Source: Bog-752 sp963799395 (GTDB lineage Bacteria > Actinomycetota > Thermoleophilia > UBA2241). From it: 64,000 nucleotides of DNA. Below the pieces are notes generated by a model. It was given only the letters and a program-made list of their open reading frames with translations. It searched no databases and was not told the origin of the DNA. This document shows, piece after piece, positions 1 to 9,674 of this stretch. Both the position numbers and the translations under genes were made by a program. Positions within the stretch are counted from its first letter, which is position 1; every line of letters begins with the position of its first letter. Location: the NCBI GenBank assembly GCA_963799395.1, contig CAWCWZ010000062.1, forward strand, positions 25,870-89,869, given 5' to 3'.

Positions 1-658
1 CAGCGACGATGCCGCGACCCGCGCGGCGGCGGTCGGTCACGCCATGTTCGTGCTCGACGGCGTCGTGCGCCTGGCGCACCCGTTCCTGCCCTTCGTGACC
101 GAGGAGATCGCCTCGCATTACGGCGCCGCTCCGTTGCTCGGGCGCGCCTTCGCGGTGGCGGAGTCCGACGACCTGCGGCCCGACGACGAAGCCGCGCTCG
201 CCCAGGTCCAGGCTGCCATCCAGGCGCTGCGCACGTACCGCGCCGACCAGCGCGTGCCGCCGGCCCAGATCATGAGCGCGACCTTCGTGGCCGACGACGG
301 CGACGGCGGCGTCGCCGCGCGCCTGCTCTACGAGTCGTTCGGCGGCGCCTTTCGCGCCCTGTCGCGCATCGAGGTCGGCGCGTCCGCGCCCGCCGGCGAG
401 GCCGAGACGGTCGTCCTGGCGCCGGGCGGGCGCTTCGAGATCGCCGCGCCGAGCATCGACCGCGGCGAAGAGCTCGCCCGGTTGCGCGCCCAGGTCGACA
501 AGCTCGAGGCCGAGGTGCGCCGCGCGCAAGAGAAGCTGGCCAACGCCGGCTTCGTCGAGCGGGCGCCGCAGGCCGTGGTCGACAAGGAACGGGCCAAGCT
601 GGCCGGCTACCTCGCCGACCGCGACGAGCTCGCCGGCCGCCTGCGCAGCCTCTCGTAG
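1..658 (+). CDS. valS: Valyl-tRNA synthetase, C-terminal part (5' end outside window)
   Basis: Class I aminoacyl-tRNA synthetase that charges tRNA-Val. Only about the last 218 residues are present; the reading frame is open from base 2 and the start lies upstream. The visible part holds the end of the anticodon-binding domain (HPFLPFVTEEI around nt 79-111, typical of Val/Leu/Ile enzymes). It is followed by a C-terminal charged coiled coil (about nt 455-650, rich in Glu, Arg, Leu and Ala), which is the tRNA-binding arm characteristic of ValRS. It stops with TAG ten bases before folC, the usual valS-folC arrangement in Gram-positive bacteria. Confidence 0.92.
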   Translation, partial: SDDAATRAAAVGHAMFVLDGVVRLAHPFLPFVTEEIASHYGAAPLLGRAFAVAESDDLRPDDEAALAQVQAAIQALRTYRADQRVPPAQIMSATFVADDGDGGVAARLLYESFGGAFRALSRIEVGASAPAGEAETVVLAPGGRFEIAAPSIDRGEELARLRAQVDKLEAEVRRAQEKLANAGFVERAPQAVVDKERAKLAGYLADRDELAGRLRSLS

Positions 659-668
659 GTGACGGTCC

Positions 669-2003
669 TTGCCTGCCCGCGGCGGCGAGGGACCGCCCGA
701 CGACTGGCGGCGGTACCTGCTCTCGCTGGCCGCGTTCGGCATGCGACCGGGGCTCGAGCGCGTCGCGGAGCTGCTCGCCAGGCTCGGTCACCCCGAACGG
801 TCGTTTCGCGCCATCCACGTGGTGGGCACCAACGGCAAGTCCTCGACGACGCGCTACGCGGCGGCCGTCCTTGCCGCGATGGGGTTGCGTGGCGGCGCGT
901 ATTTGTCGCCGCACATCGCTGACTTCAACGAACGCGTGCTGGTCGACGGCGTGCCGGTCGCGCCCGCGGCGTTCGGGGCGGCGGTCGAGCGCGTCCGCGG
1001 GGAAAGTCGCGGGCTGCCTGCCGAGCTCGGGCCGGTCACCCAGTTCGAAGTACTGACGGTGGCGGCCTTCGTCGCCCTGCGGGCGGCCGACGTCGAGGCG
1101 GCCGCCATCGAAGCCGGCCTCGGCGGCCGTCTCGACGCCACCAACGTGCTGGCCGCGCCGGTCGTCGTTCTGACCACGATCGGCCTGGAGCACACCGAGG
1201 TCCTGGGCGAGACGCGGGAGCTCATCTTCGCCGAGAAGGCCGCCGTGATCGGCCCTGGCGCCGCCGCCGTGTTCGGGCCGCTCGACGGGCTCGAGGCGGC
1301 TGCCCAGGAGATCTGTGCGCTGGTCGGGGCTCGCGCCCACCTTCTCGGCCGCGACGTCGAGATCGCCGGTGGACCGGCGGACTTCTCGGTGGAGCTTGGC
1401 GGCGAGCGCTTCGCCGGCCTGACCGTGCCCAGCCCGGCGCGTTACCAGACGGTGAATGCCGGCCTCGCGGTCGCCGCCTGCCGGCTCCTGCTGGGCCGCC
1501 TCGACGCCGGCGCGGTGCGGCGGGCGCTCGCCGCCACGGCCGTGCCCGGCCGTCTGCAGATCGCCGGCCGGGAGCCGCTGCTCGTGGCAGACGGCGCCCA
1601 CAACCCCCACGGCGTCGCCGCCCTCGCCGAGGCGCTGACGGTGCTCGACCGTCCCGCGCCGCGGGTGGGGGTGTTCGCCATCATGGCCGACAAGGCCGTC
1701 GACGAGATGCTGGCGAGCCTGGTGCCGTTGGTCGACACGGTCGTCTGCACGCAGGCCGGCGAGGCGCGCAGTCTGCCGGCCGCGGCACTGGGCGAGCGCG
1801 TCGCCCGGACGGACCGCGGCGGGGCGCCGCCCGCGGGCGGCGCCGCCGTCCACGTCGAGCCCGATCCGCGGGCCGCGGTCGCCCTGGCGCGGCGCCTGGC
1901 CGGCCGGCGGGGGTCCGTCCTCGTGGCCGGTTCGCTCTACCTGCTCTCGGACCTCGCCGAGCTGCTCGCAGGCGGCGGGGCGGCAGGTGGTGGAGTATAC
2001 TAG
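669..2003 (+). CDS. folC: Bifunctional folylpolyglutamate synthase / dihydrofolate synthase
   Basis: Adds glutamate to dihydropteroate or folates in the cytosol (ATP-dependent Mur-ligase family). The P-loop GTNGKSS lies at residues 53-59. SPHIADFNERV follows (substrate loop), then the family motif EAGLGGRLDATN, and DGAHNPHG marks the C-terminal ligase domain. The length of 444 residues is normal. The start is TTG at 669, the first possible start after an in-frame stop at 660-662. The gene follows valS by 10 bases, so the two are probably cotranscribed. The stop TAG overlaps a TATACT box that may serve the next gene. Confidence 0.93.
   Translation: MPARGGEGPPDDWRRYLLSLAAFGMRPGLERVAELLARLGHPERSFRAIHVVGTNGKSSTTRYAAAVLAAMGLRGGAYLSPHIADFNERVLVDGVPVAPAAFGAAVERVRGESRGLPAELGPVTQFEVLTVAAFVALRAADVEAAAIEAGLGGRLDATNVLAAPVVVLTTIGLEHTEVLGETRELIFAEKAAVIGPGAAAVFGPLDGLEAAAQEICALVGARAHLLGRDVEIAGGPADFSVELGGERFAGLTVPSPARYQTVNAGLAVAACRLLLGRLDAGAVRRALAATAVPGRLQIAGREPLLVADGAHNPHGVAALAEALTVLDRPAPRVGVFAIMADKAVDEMLASLVPLVDTVVCTQAGEARSLPAAALGERVARTDRGGAPPAGGAAVHVEPDPRAAVALARRLAGRRGSVLVAGSLYLLSDLAELLAGGGAAGGGVY
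1996..2001 (+). promoter_or_regulatory. -10 box TATACT ahead of the small membrane peptide
   Basis: TATACT overlaps the folC stop codon. It is followed 20 bases later by a GGGAGG Shine-Dalgarno (2021-2026) and a GTG start (2035). No good -35 is visible. The same TATACT element occurs before dinB and aroH. Confidence 0.35.
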
Positions 2004-2034
2004 CGCGCGATTCGCGACTCGGGAGGCGCTGGCT

Positions 2035-2163
2035 GTGGCGCGAGGGTCCTCAAGCCTCATCGTACGACTGCTGTTCTGGCTGCTGTTCCTGGTGGCCGCG
2101 GCGGTCGTCGCCTTCTTCGTGGGGTATCTGATCGGACCCTACGTAGTCGCCCACGTGCTGTAG
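2035..2163 (+). CDS. 42-residue single-pass membrane peptide
   Basis: Small gene: GTG start with GGGAGG at 2021-2026 (8-base spacing), stop TAG. The product has a basic N-terminus (VARGSSSLIVR) and then one long hydrophobic helix (about residues 12-34) with a GxxxG-like FVGYLIG segment and a short tail. I know of no named family. Support comes from the good ribosome site, a plausible -10 box just upstream and an uninterrupted hydrophobic frame. It lies between folC and a zinc-ribbon membrane protein. The function is unknown; it could be a small envelope-associated accessory protein. Confidence 0.6.
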   Translation: MARGSSSLIVRLLFWLLFLVAAAVVAFFVGYLIGPYVVAHVL

Positions 2164-2356
2164 CGGGAGCGCCCCGCTCGGTAGGGGTTGCCTTCTCGGG
2201 TATGATGCTCGGTAGCGCTGCGCCGGGCGACCGACCTTCGCCGGCGGCGGTCTGGAGCGGCTCGGCCGTGGGGCCGCCCGGGGGCAGCAAGGGGATCAAG
2301 CGACCGTCGCAGCCGACCGCCGCTAGAGCGGGTCGTCCGTGGCAGGAGGAGAGCAC

Positions 2357-2872
2357 GTGCTAGACCGTCTGCTCGTCGCCGCTTCCGACTCGACCGACCC
2401 GTTCGGGTCGATCAAGAACTTCTTCCACTCGTCGACCTGGCACTTTCTGGTGCTGATGTTCTGGTTCTTCCTCGTGGTCGTCTGGCTGTCGTGCGCCTAC
2501 TGGGTCTTCAAAGACGCCCGGCGCCGCATCGACGACCGCGTCGTGATCGTCGTGGCCGTGCTCACCGGCCTCGTCTTTGGCCCGTTCGGGCTGTTCATCT
2601 ACGCGATCCTGCGCCCGCCCGAGTACCTAGACGACGCCCGCGAGCGCGAGCTCGAGCTGCGCATGCTCGAGCAACGGCTCGACGGCGACGGTCGCTGCCC
2701 GTTCTGCAAGACGCCGGTCAAGGACGATTTTCTCGTGTGCCCGCACTGCATGCGGCGTCTGCGCGAGGTGTGTACGAGCTGCCACAGGCCGGTCGAGCCG
2801 GCCTGGCGGATCTGCCCGTACTGCGAGAAGCAGATCCCGCAGGCGCAGACGTTCGGTCTGGAGATGGGATAA
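2357..2872 (+). CDS. Membrane protein with C-terminal double zinc ribbon
   Basis: 171 residues. I chose GTG at 2357 because AGGAGGAG lies 5 bases upstream; an in-frame GTG at 2339 lacks such a site. Two membrane helices (about residues 29-50 and 62-84) are followed by a charged helix. Four CxxC pairs at 114-117, 128-131, 139-142 and 153-156 would bind two zinc ions (double zinc ribbon, as in DZANK-type proteins). The ribbon probably faces the cytosol. It precedes ndk and has no assigned reaction. It is one of only two genes here that I found ending in TAA. Confidence 0.8.
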   Translation: MLDRLLVAASDSTDPFGSIKNFFHSSTWHFLVLMFWFFLVVVWLSCAYWVFKDARRRIDDRVVIVVAVLTGLVFGPFGLFIYAILRPPEYLDDARERELELRMLEQRLDGDGRCPFCKTPVKDDFLVCPHCMRRLREVCTSCHRPVEPAWRICPYCEKQIPQAQTFGLEMG

Positions 2873-2877
2873 GGGCG

Positions 2878-2912
2878 GCGCGGGCGGGGCAGCTTCGCCG
2901 CCCCGCCCGCGC
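2878..2912 (+). terminator. Perfect 13-bp GC hairpin after the zinc-ribbon gene
   Basis: Left arm 2878-2890 and right arm 2900-2912 are perfectly complementary with a 9-base loop. It starts 5 bases after the TAA stop. There is no T-tract, as often in high-GC genomes, so termination is plausible but unproven. Confidence 0.55.
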
Positions 2913-2925
2913 CGCTGTGATCGTC

Positions 2926-2965
2926 GGGCGCCGGCGACGGGCCGCAAGGCCCGTCGCCGGCGCCC
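2926..2965 (+). terminator. Perfect 18-bp hairpin with GCAA tetraloop upstream of ndk
   Basis: Arms 2926-2943 and 2948-2965 match at all 18 positions around a GCAA (GNRA-type) loop. It ends 25 bases before the ndk start and would sit in the 5' leader of ndk if transcription crosses it. It could be a terminator, a processing site or a leader stabiliser. Confidence 0.5.
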
Positions 2966-2990
2966 GCGCCCGCGACGGAAGGACCCCCAC

Positions 2991-3404
2991 GTGGAGCAGA
3001 CGTTCATCATGGTCAAGCCCGACGGCGTGCGCCTGCGCCTGGTCGGCGAGGTCGTCGGCCGCTTCGAGCGGCGCGGCTTCGTGCTGCGCGGCCTGAAGAC
3101 CCTGCGGATCGACCGCGCGCTCGCCGAGCGCCACTACGCCGAGCACGTCGGCAAGCCCTTCTTCGAAGCGCTCGTCGAGTTCATCACCTCGGGTCCGGTG
3201 GTGGCGATGGTCTGGGAGGGCCGCGACGCCATCGCCGTGGCCCGCGCCATGCTGGGCCTGACCGACGCGGCCCAGGCGGCTCCCGGCACCATCCGCGGCG
3301 ACTTCTCGCTGTCGAAGGAGCAGAACATCGTGCACGGCTCCGACGGTCCCGAAAGCGCCGTCCGCGAGATCGGCCTGTTCTTCGGTGAGGACGAGCTCGT
3401 CTGA
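2991..3404 (+). CDS. ndk: Nucleoside diphosphate kinase
   Basis: Transfers the gamma-phosphate between nucleoside triphosphates and diphosphates through a phospho-histidine. At 137 residues it has normal length. The signature NIVHGSDG carries the catalytic His at residue 115, and the N-terminal FIMVKPDGV is typical. GTG start with a GGAAGGA site about 12 bases upstream. The 3' end overlaps maf by 20 bases, so ndk and maf are probably translated together. Confidence 0.97.
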   Translation: MEQTFIMVKPDGVRLRLVGEVVGRFERRGFVLRGLKTLRIDRALAERHYAEHVGKPFFEALVEFITSGPVVAMVWEGRDAIAVARAMLGLTDAAQAAPGTIRGDFSLSKEQNIVHGSDGPESAVREIGLFFGEDELV

Positions 3405-4047
3405 GACTGCGGCGTCGGTCCGGCCGGCGCTGTTCGTGGTGCTGGCCTCGCGCTCTCCGCAGCGCGAGGCAGTCCTGCGCCAGCTGGGCGTGCCCTTCCG
3501 GGTGGCCCCCAGTCGCCACGACGAAGCGCTCGTGCCCGGCGATCCCGTGGCCACCGTGATCGAGAACGCCCAGGGCAAGGCGCGCGAGGTCGCCGGGCGC
3601 GAGGCCGCAGGCCTCGCGCCCGGCGACCTCGTCCTGGGCGTTGACACCGTCGTCGTGCTCGACGAGCGGGTGCTGGGCAAGGCCGCGACGAGCGCCGAGG
3701 CGGCCGCCTTCGTGAGCGCGCTCGCCGGTCGCCGCCACGAGGTCGAGAGCGGCCTCTGCCTGCTCGATGCCGAAGGGCGCGCCTGGACCGGCCACGCGCG
3801 GACCGCGGTCACCTTCCGGGCGCTCGACCCCGCGGCCGTCGCGGCGTACCTCGCGACCGGCGAGTGGCGCGAGCGCGCCGGCGCCTACGCCATCCAGGGC
3901 GTGGGCTCGGCGCTCGTGACGGCCGTCGCGGGCGACTACTGGAACGTGGTGGGCCTGCCGGTGGCGCTCCTCCTGGACGGTCTGCGGCACTTCGGCGTGA
4001 CCCCGTTCTCGTGGCTCGCGGGTGTCGCGCCGGACGGTCGCCGGTAG
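3385..4047 (+). CDS. maf: Maf-family nucleotide pyrophosphatase
   Basis: House-cleaning dTTP/UTP (or modified nucleotide) pyrophosphatase of the Maf/YhdE family. Visible motifs are LASRSPQR near the N-terminus, DTVVVLD with the catalytic acidic residues, and YAIQG with a late VVGLPV. The chosen GTG start overlaps ndk; a GTG about 50 bases later, just before LASRSP, is an alternative. Neighbouring maf and mreBCD is a common bacterial order. Confidence 0.9.
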   Translation: MRTSSSETAASVRPALFVVLASRSPQREAVLRQLGVPFRVAPSRHDEALVPGDPVATVIENAQGKAREVAGREAAGLAPGDLVLGVDTVVVLDERVLGKAATSAEAAAFVSALAGRRHEVESGLCLLDAEGRAWTGHARTAVTFRALDPAAVAAYLATGEWRERAGAYAIQGVGSALVTAVAGDYWNVVGLPVALLLDGLRHFGVTPFSWLAGVAPDGRR

Positions 4048-4068
4048 GCATTTCGCCTGCTCACCCGT

Positions 4069-4097
4069 TTGGCTCCGCTTGGGGCGGCGTGTAATAT
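4069..4097 (+). promoter_or_regulatory. Promoter for the mreB operon
   Basis: TTGGCT (4069-4074), a 17-base spacer and TAATAT (4092-4097) place the transcript start near 4104, ahead of the AAAGGAG ribosome site (4117-4123) and mreB. It is found in the only sizeable gap of this stretch. Confidence 0.5.
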
Positions 4098-4129
4098 GGG
4101 GGACTGAACCGGATCGAAAGGAGCAGGTC

Positions 4130-5177
<1,048 letters not shown>

Positions 5178-5192
5178 GCCCCCACGCTCCTA

Positions 5193-6014
5193 GTGGCTCG
5201 CAAGCGCGCACTGCGGCGGCGCATCGTCGTCGCCACCCTGGTCGTGCTGTCCGTCGCTCTGCTCACGGTCTACTTCCGCGAGCCGTCGAACGGGCCGGTG
5301 CACCGTGCCGAGGCCTCGGCCATGCACGTCGTCGCCCCGCTGCAGTCGGGCACCGCCACGGTGATCAAGCCGTTTCGCGACGGCTGGAACTGGTTCGCCG
5401 GGCTGTTCAGCGCCCAGTCGCAGAACCGCAGCCTGCGCGCCGAGGTCGAGCAACTGCGCTCGCAGATCGCCCAGCAGCTCGTCGCCCAGCAGCAGGACGG
5501 CGAGCTCAAGAGCATGCAACATGTGCCGGCGGTGTTTCCCAAAGGCACGCGTTTCGCCCAGGCGCGCGTGATCGCAAGCTCGACGACCGCCTGGTACTCC
5601 ACGGTGACGATCGATGCGGGCAGTGCGCAAGGCGTGGGCATGAACGATGCCGTGGTGAACGGCCAGGGCCTCGTGGGACGCGTCACGGCCGTCACGCCCG
5701 ACGCCAGCCAGGTGACCCTGATCACCGACCAGGACAGCTACATCGACGCCATGGTCGTGCCCAACGGCGCCGAGGGTCTCGTGGCCGGCAGCGTCACCGG
5801 CGACGTGACCCTGCAGTACGTCGACCGGTCGGAGAAGGTGGTGACCGGGCAGGTCGTGGTGACGAGCGGCATGAAGAACTCGATCTTCACGAGAGGCATC
5901 CCCATCGGCTATGTCTCGGCCGTCGCCCAGCAGGACGTCGAGCTGTACCAGAGTATCTCCGTGACGCCCTACGTCGACTTCCACACGCTCGATCTCGTGA
6001 TGGTGGCGCTCTGA
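5193..6014 (+). CDS. mreC: Rod shape-determining protein MreC
   Basis: Bitopic elongasome scaffold. A basic N-terminus precedes one membrane helix (about residues 10-28), a coiled coil (about 70-100) and the periplasm/wall-facing beta-barrel domain with SAQGVGMNDAVV and GLVGRVTAV, typical of MreC. 273 residues, GTG start. The TGA stop overlaps the mreD ATG by one base, so the two are translationally coupled. Confidence 0.93.
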   Translation: MARKRALRRRIVVATLVVLSVALLTVYFREPSNGPVHRAEASAMHVVAPLQSGTATVIKPFRDGWNWFAGLFSAQSQNRSLRAEVEQLRSQIAQQLVAQQQDGELKSMQHVPAVFPKGTRFAQARVIASSTTAWYSTVTIDAGSAQGVGMNDAVVNGQGLVGRVTAVTPDASQVTLITDQDSYIDAMVVPNGAEGLVAGSVTGDVTLQYVDRSEKVVTGQVVVTSGMKNSIFTRGIPIGYVSAVAQQDVELYQSISVTPYVDFHTLDLVMVAL

Positions 6015-6572
6015 TGGCGCAGCGCGTGCCGGCCATCGAGAACCCGGGCGCCGGGCCCCACATCGCGGCCGAGATCAGCCGGCTGTTCGTGCTGCTGATC
6101 GTGGCCACGCTCGCTGCAGACGGCCGTGGCCGCCAACTTCCGCATCCTCGGGGCCAATCCCGACTTCGTGCTCGTCTTCGTGGTCGCGGTGGCGCTGTTG
6201 CGCGGCGCCGAGATCGGCGCCGCCTTCGGCTTCGTCGCCGGAGCCCTCGTCTCGATCGCCCTGTTCGAACCGCCCGGCGTGCGCTCGCTGGCGCTCGTCG
6301 CCGTGGGCTACCTGGTGGGGCGCTACGCCGAGACCGCCGACCTGTCTCCCAGCGTGGCGCCGATCGTCTCGGTGTTCGTGGCGACCCTGATCGCCGAGTC
6401 CATCGAGCTCCTCGCCCAGTTCCTGTTCGGGCGCCAGGTGCCCCTCCTCTACCTGCTGGGCCGCTGGGTCATCCCGCTGCTCGTGCTCGACTCCCTGCTC
6501 GCCGTGCCCCTCTACCTGGTGGCGCGCTGGTGGCTCAGAGGTGAACGACATGTCCGCATATCCGAGACGTAG
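6014..6572 (+). CDS. mreD: Rod shape-determining membrane protein MreD (frame broken near 6113)
   Basis: Polytopic elongasome subunit. ATG at 6014 begins MAQRVPAIENPG and a first membrane helix. An indel at about 6111-6115 shifts the frame, and the typical MreD core follows (ANPDFVLVFVVAVALLRG, then four or more hydrophobic segments) to TAG at 6570-6572. The corrected length is about 185 residues. The 3' end overlaps the mrdA start by 32 bases. Confidence 0.85.
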
Positions 6573-8534
6573 TCAGCCGGCCGGCCGGCGTCGCTGGATC
6601 CGCACCGGCCGCGGCGACCAGATCGTGCAGCCGCCGTCGGTCGCCCTGCGCGTCGTGCTGCTCGCCGTCGTCGCCGTCGGGCTGATCGGCGTGATCGTCT
6701 TTCGTCTGTGGTTCCTGCAGATCCTGTCGGCCCAGCAGTACGTCGCCCAGGCCAACGACAACCGCCTGCGCAGCATCGCCGTGCTGGCCCCCCGCGGCAC
6801 GATCCTCGACCGCAACGGCACGGTCATGGTCGACAACCGGCCGGGCCTCGCGGTCGGCATCCGGCCGATGGACGTACCCAGCGGGCAGCTCGACCATCTC
6901 GTCAAGCGGCTCGCCTCAGAGCTGCGCATGAAGCCCGCCGTGATCAGGCAGGAGATGGTGCGCCAGGTGGGTGTGCCCTGGAGCCAGATCAGGCAGGGTC
7001 TCGGGCTGCAGTACGACTTCGTGACGATCAAGCAGGACACCGACCGGCTCACCGTGTCGTACCTGCTCGAGCACACCGAGTCCTACCCCGGGGTCGAGGT
7101 GCGTCAGAACTACCTGCGCGACTATCCCCTGGGCGATCTCGGCGCCCACTTCCTCGGTCAGCTCGGGGAGATCAGCCAGCAGGAGCTCGACCAGACGCGC
7201 TTCCGTGGCTACAAGGCCGGCGACATCGTCGGCCAGTCGGGCGTGGAGTACACGTACGACAAGTGGCTGCGCGGCGTCGACGGCTCGGTGCGCGTCGAGG
7301 TCGACGCGAGCGGCCGCCCCAAGCAGGTCGTGCCCGGCGGCACGCTGCCGCAGGCCGGCGACAACCTCCAGCTTTCGATCGACACCAAGGTGCAGCGGGC
7401 CGCCGAGAACGCCGTCAACTACGGCATCGATCTGGCCCACGCCAACAGCGAGCCGCGGGCCGACGGCGGCGCCGCGGTCGTGCTCGACGCGCACACGGGC
7501 GAGGTCATCGCCATGGCGAGCGAGCCGACATTCGATCCCACGTGGTTCGTCGGGGGGCTGTCGGCCAAACACTGGAAGAAGCTCAACATCGCGACCACGC
7601 CGCTGCTCGACCGCACGACCCAGGGCGTCTACCCGATGGGTTCGACCTTCAAGGTCGTCGACTCGATCGCGGCTCTGGAGAGCGGCGTGATCAGCCCGTC
7701 CACGACGCTCGAAGCCGGCCCGACCTGCACACAAACCACGGCCTGCTGTGGCACGACTGGAACCCGAACGGCCACGGCGCCATCGATCTGACCCAGGCGA
7801 TCGTGCAGTCGGCCGACACGTACTTCTACCAGATCGGCTACGACTTCTATACGCGCAAGGGTGAAGGCCTCGAGGACTGGGCGAAGCGCCTTGGACTGGG
7901 CCGTCTGACCGGCATCGATCTGCCCGGCGAGGTGGCCGGCCTCGTGCCCACTCCGGAGTGGAAGAACCTGACCTACACCAAGAAGACCGATCCGAAGGGC
8001 TGGCAGATCGATCGCCTCTGGAAGCCCGGCGACTCGATCAACCTCGCCATCGGCCAGGGCAATCTCGAGGCGACGCCGCTGCAGGCCGCCGTGACCTACG
8101 CCGCCATCGCCAACGGCGGCTACCTCGTGACCCCCCATCTCGGCGTCAAGATCGTCGATTCGCAGGGCAAGCTCGTGCGGCGCCTGCCCTACACCCAGCC
8201 GCGGCGGCTCGGCATCTCGTCGTCGACCATCGACGTGGTGCAGAACGCCTTGCACGAGGCCGCGACGACGCCGCTCGGCACGTCGTATCCGGTGTTCGGC
8301 GACTACCCGGTGCAGGTGGCCGGCAAGACCGGCACGGCCCAGGTCTTCGGGCAGAGCGACTACGCCTGGTACTGCAGCTACGCGCCGGCCAACGACCCCC
8401 AGTACGTGGTCGTCGTGATGATCCAGCAGGGCGGCCACGGCGGCACGAGCGCCGCCCCGGCCGCCCGCATGATCTACGACTCGCTGTTCCACGTGAAGGG
8501 CGGCCAGGTGACCGGCGCCGTGCACAGCGACTAG
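6541..8534 (+). CDS. mrdA: Penicillin-binding protein 2, elongasome transpeptidase (frame broken near 7730)
   Basis: Class B transpeptidase that crosslinks peptidoglycan with RodA. Order: cytosolic basic tail, membrane helix (about residues 36-60), PBP dimer domain, transpeptidase domain. The active-site SxxK is in PMGSTFK (Ser 368), the second motif is SAD in IVQSADTYFYQ, and KTG lies in AGKTGTAQVF. One indel at about 7728-7734, between the SxxK and SxD motifs, splits the frame. GTG at 6541 is taken as start; ATG at 6550 is an alternative. Confidence 0.93.
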
Positions 8535-8540
8535 AGGCCG

Positions 8541-9671
8541 ATGGAGCTTCGCACCTATCTGCGCCACCTCGACTACGTCGTGCTGACGGCGGCGGCGGGA
8601 CTGCTCGTCTACGGCGTCGCCATGGTCTACTTCGCGACGCGTCATGACGCGCTGCCGAGCCCGACCTACTACGCTCGCAACCAGGTCATCTACGCCGCGG
8701 TCGGCATCGCGGCGCTCGTGGTGCTGTCGCTGCTCGACTATGAGCACTTCCGGCGCTGGCAGTGGCCGCTCTTCGGATTCGTGCTCGTCTCGATCGCCGC
8801 GGTGTTCGCTCTTGGACCGGTGGTCCGCGGGTCGCGACGCTGGATCTCGCTGTCGTTCATCAGCTTCCAGCCCTCGGAGCTCGCGCTCGTCATCATCACG
8901 GTCACCCTGGCCGCGTTTCTGGCCGACCGCCTGCAGCTCATCGGCTCGCGCCGCATGACCATCCTCGCGCTGCTCTACGTGGCCGTGCCGGCGACCCTCG
9001 TGTTCGCCCAGCCCGACCTGGGCACGGCCATGGTCTTCGTCGTGCTGACGCTCACGCTGCTTTTGTTCTACGGCACGCCCTGGACGCACTTCGCCGTGCT
9101 CGTCGCCGGGGCGGTCGGCCTCGCGGTCGTCGTGCTGAAGGTGCTGCCTCTGGCCGGCATCAGGATCGTGCACTCCTACCAGATGGAGCGCCTCTTCGTC
9201 TTTCTGCACCCCGGTCACGACCCGCAGTCGACGGGCTACAACCTCACCCAGTCGCTGATCGCGGTCGGCTCGGGGGCCTTCAGCGGTCGCGGCAACCAGG
9301 CCACGCAGACGGTGCTCGACTTTCTGCCCGAGCACCACACCGACTTCATCTTCGCCGTGATCGGCGAGCGCTACGGGTTCGTCGGCGCCGCCGTGCTCCT
9401 CGCCTTGTTCGTGGTGCTGATCTGGCGCGCCCTGCGCATCGCCACGATCTCGCGCGACCTGTACGGCAGCATGATCGCCGGCTGCATCGCGGCCATCTTC
9501 CTGTTTGAGGTATTCGTGAACATTGGTATGACTATTGGTATCATGCCGATCACCGGCATCCCGCTGCCGTTCATCAGCTACGGCGGCGCGGCCCTGATCA
9601 CAGACCTGATGCTGGTCGGCCTGCTCGAGAGCGTTCACGTGCGAGGCCGGCTGGCGGGAAGTGGCGACTGA
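8541..9671 (+). CDS. rodA: RodA/FtsW-type peptidoglycan glycosyltransferase
   Basis: SEDS polymerase that works with PBP2 in side-wall elongation. 376 residues with about ten membrane helices. Conserved loops are visible: FQPSELALV, FAQPDLGTAMV, SGRGNQATQ, LPEHHTDFIFAVIGE and PLPFISYGG. It starts 6 bases after mrdA, which supports assignment to RodA rather than FtsW. An AT-richer stretch around 9505-9545 (with TGGTATGAC and TATTGGTATCATG) encodes a late helix and is not unusual at protein level. Confidence 0.95.
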   Translation: MELRTYLRHLDYVVLTAAAGLLVYGVAMVYFATRHDALPSPTYYARNQVIYAAVGIAALVVLSLLDYEHFRRWQWPLFGFVLVSIAAVFALGPVVRGSRRWISLSFISFQPSELALVIITVTLAAFLADRLQLIGSRRMTILALLYVAVPATLVFAQPDLGTAMVFVVLTLTLLLFYGTPWTHFAVLVAGAVGLAVVVLKVLPLAGIRIVHSYQMERLFVFLHPGHDPQSTGYNLTQSLIAVGSGAFSGRGNQATQTVLDFLPEHHTDFIFAVIGERYGFVGAAVLLALFVVLIWRALRIATISRDLYGSMIAGCIAAIFLFEVFVNIGMTIGIMPITGIPLPFISYGGAALITDLMLVGLLESVHVRGRLAGSGD

Positions 9672-9674
9672 GCC

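Noticed and set aside
270..2060. Long - strand open frame opposite valS/folC (and many like it)
   Set aside because: It is a shadow of the third-codon GC bias: Arg/Pro/Ala-rich composition, no motifs, wholly opposite valS and folC.
2188..2206. TTGCCT/TATGAT promoter before the zinc-ribbon gene
   Set aside because: Only 7 bases separate the two elements, and no other -35 fits; kept out of the feature list.
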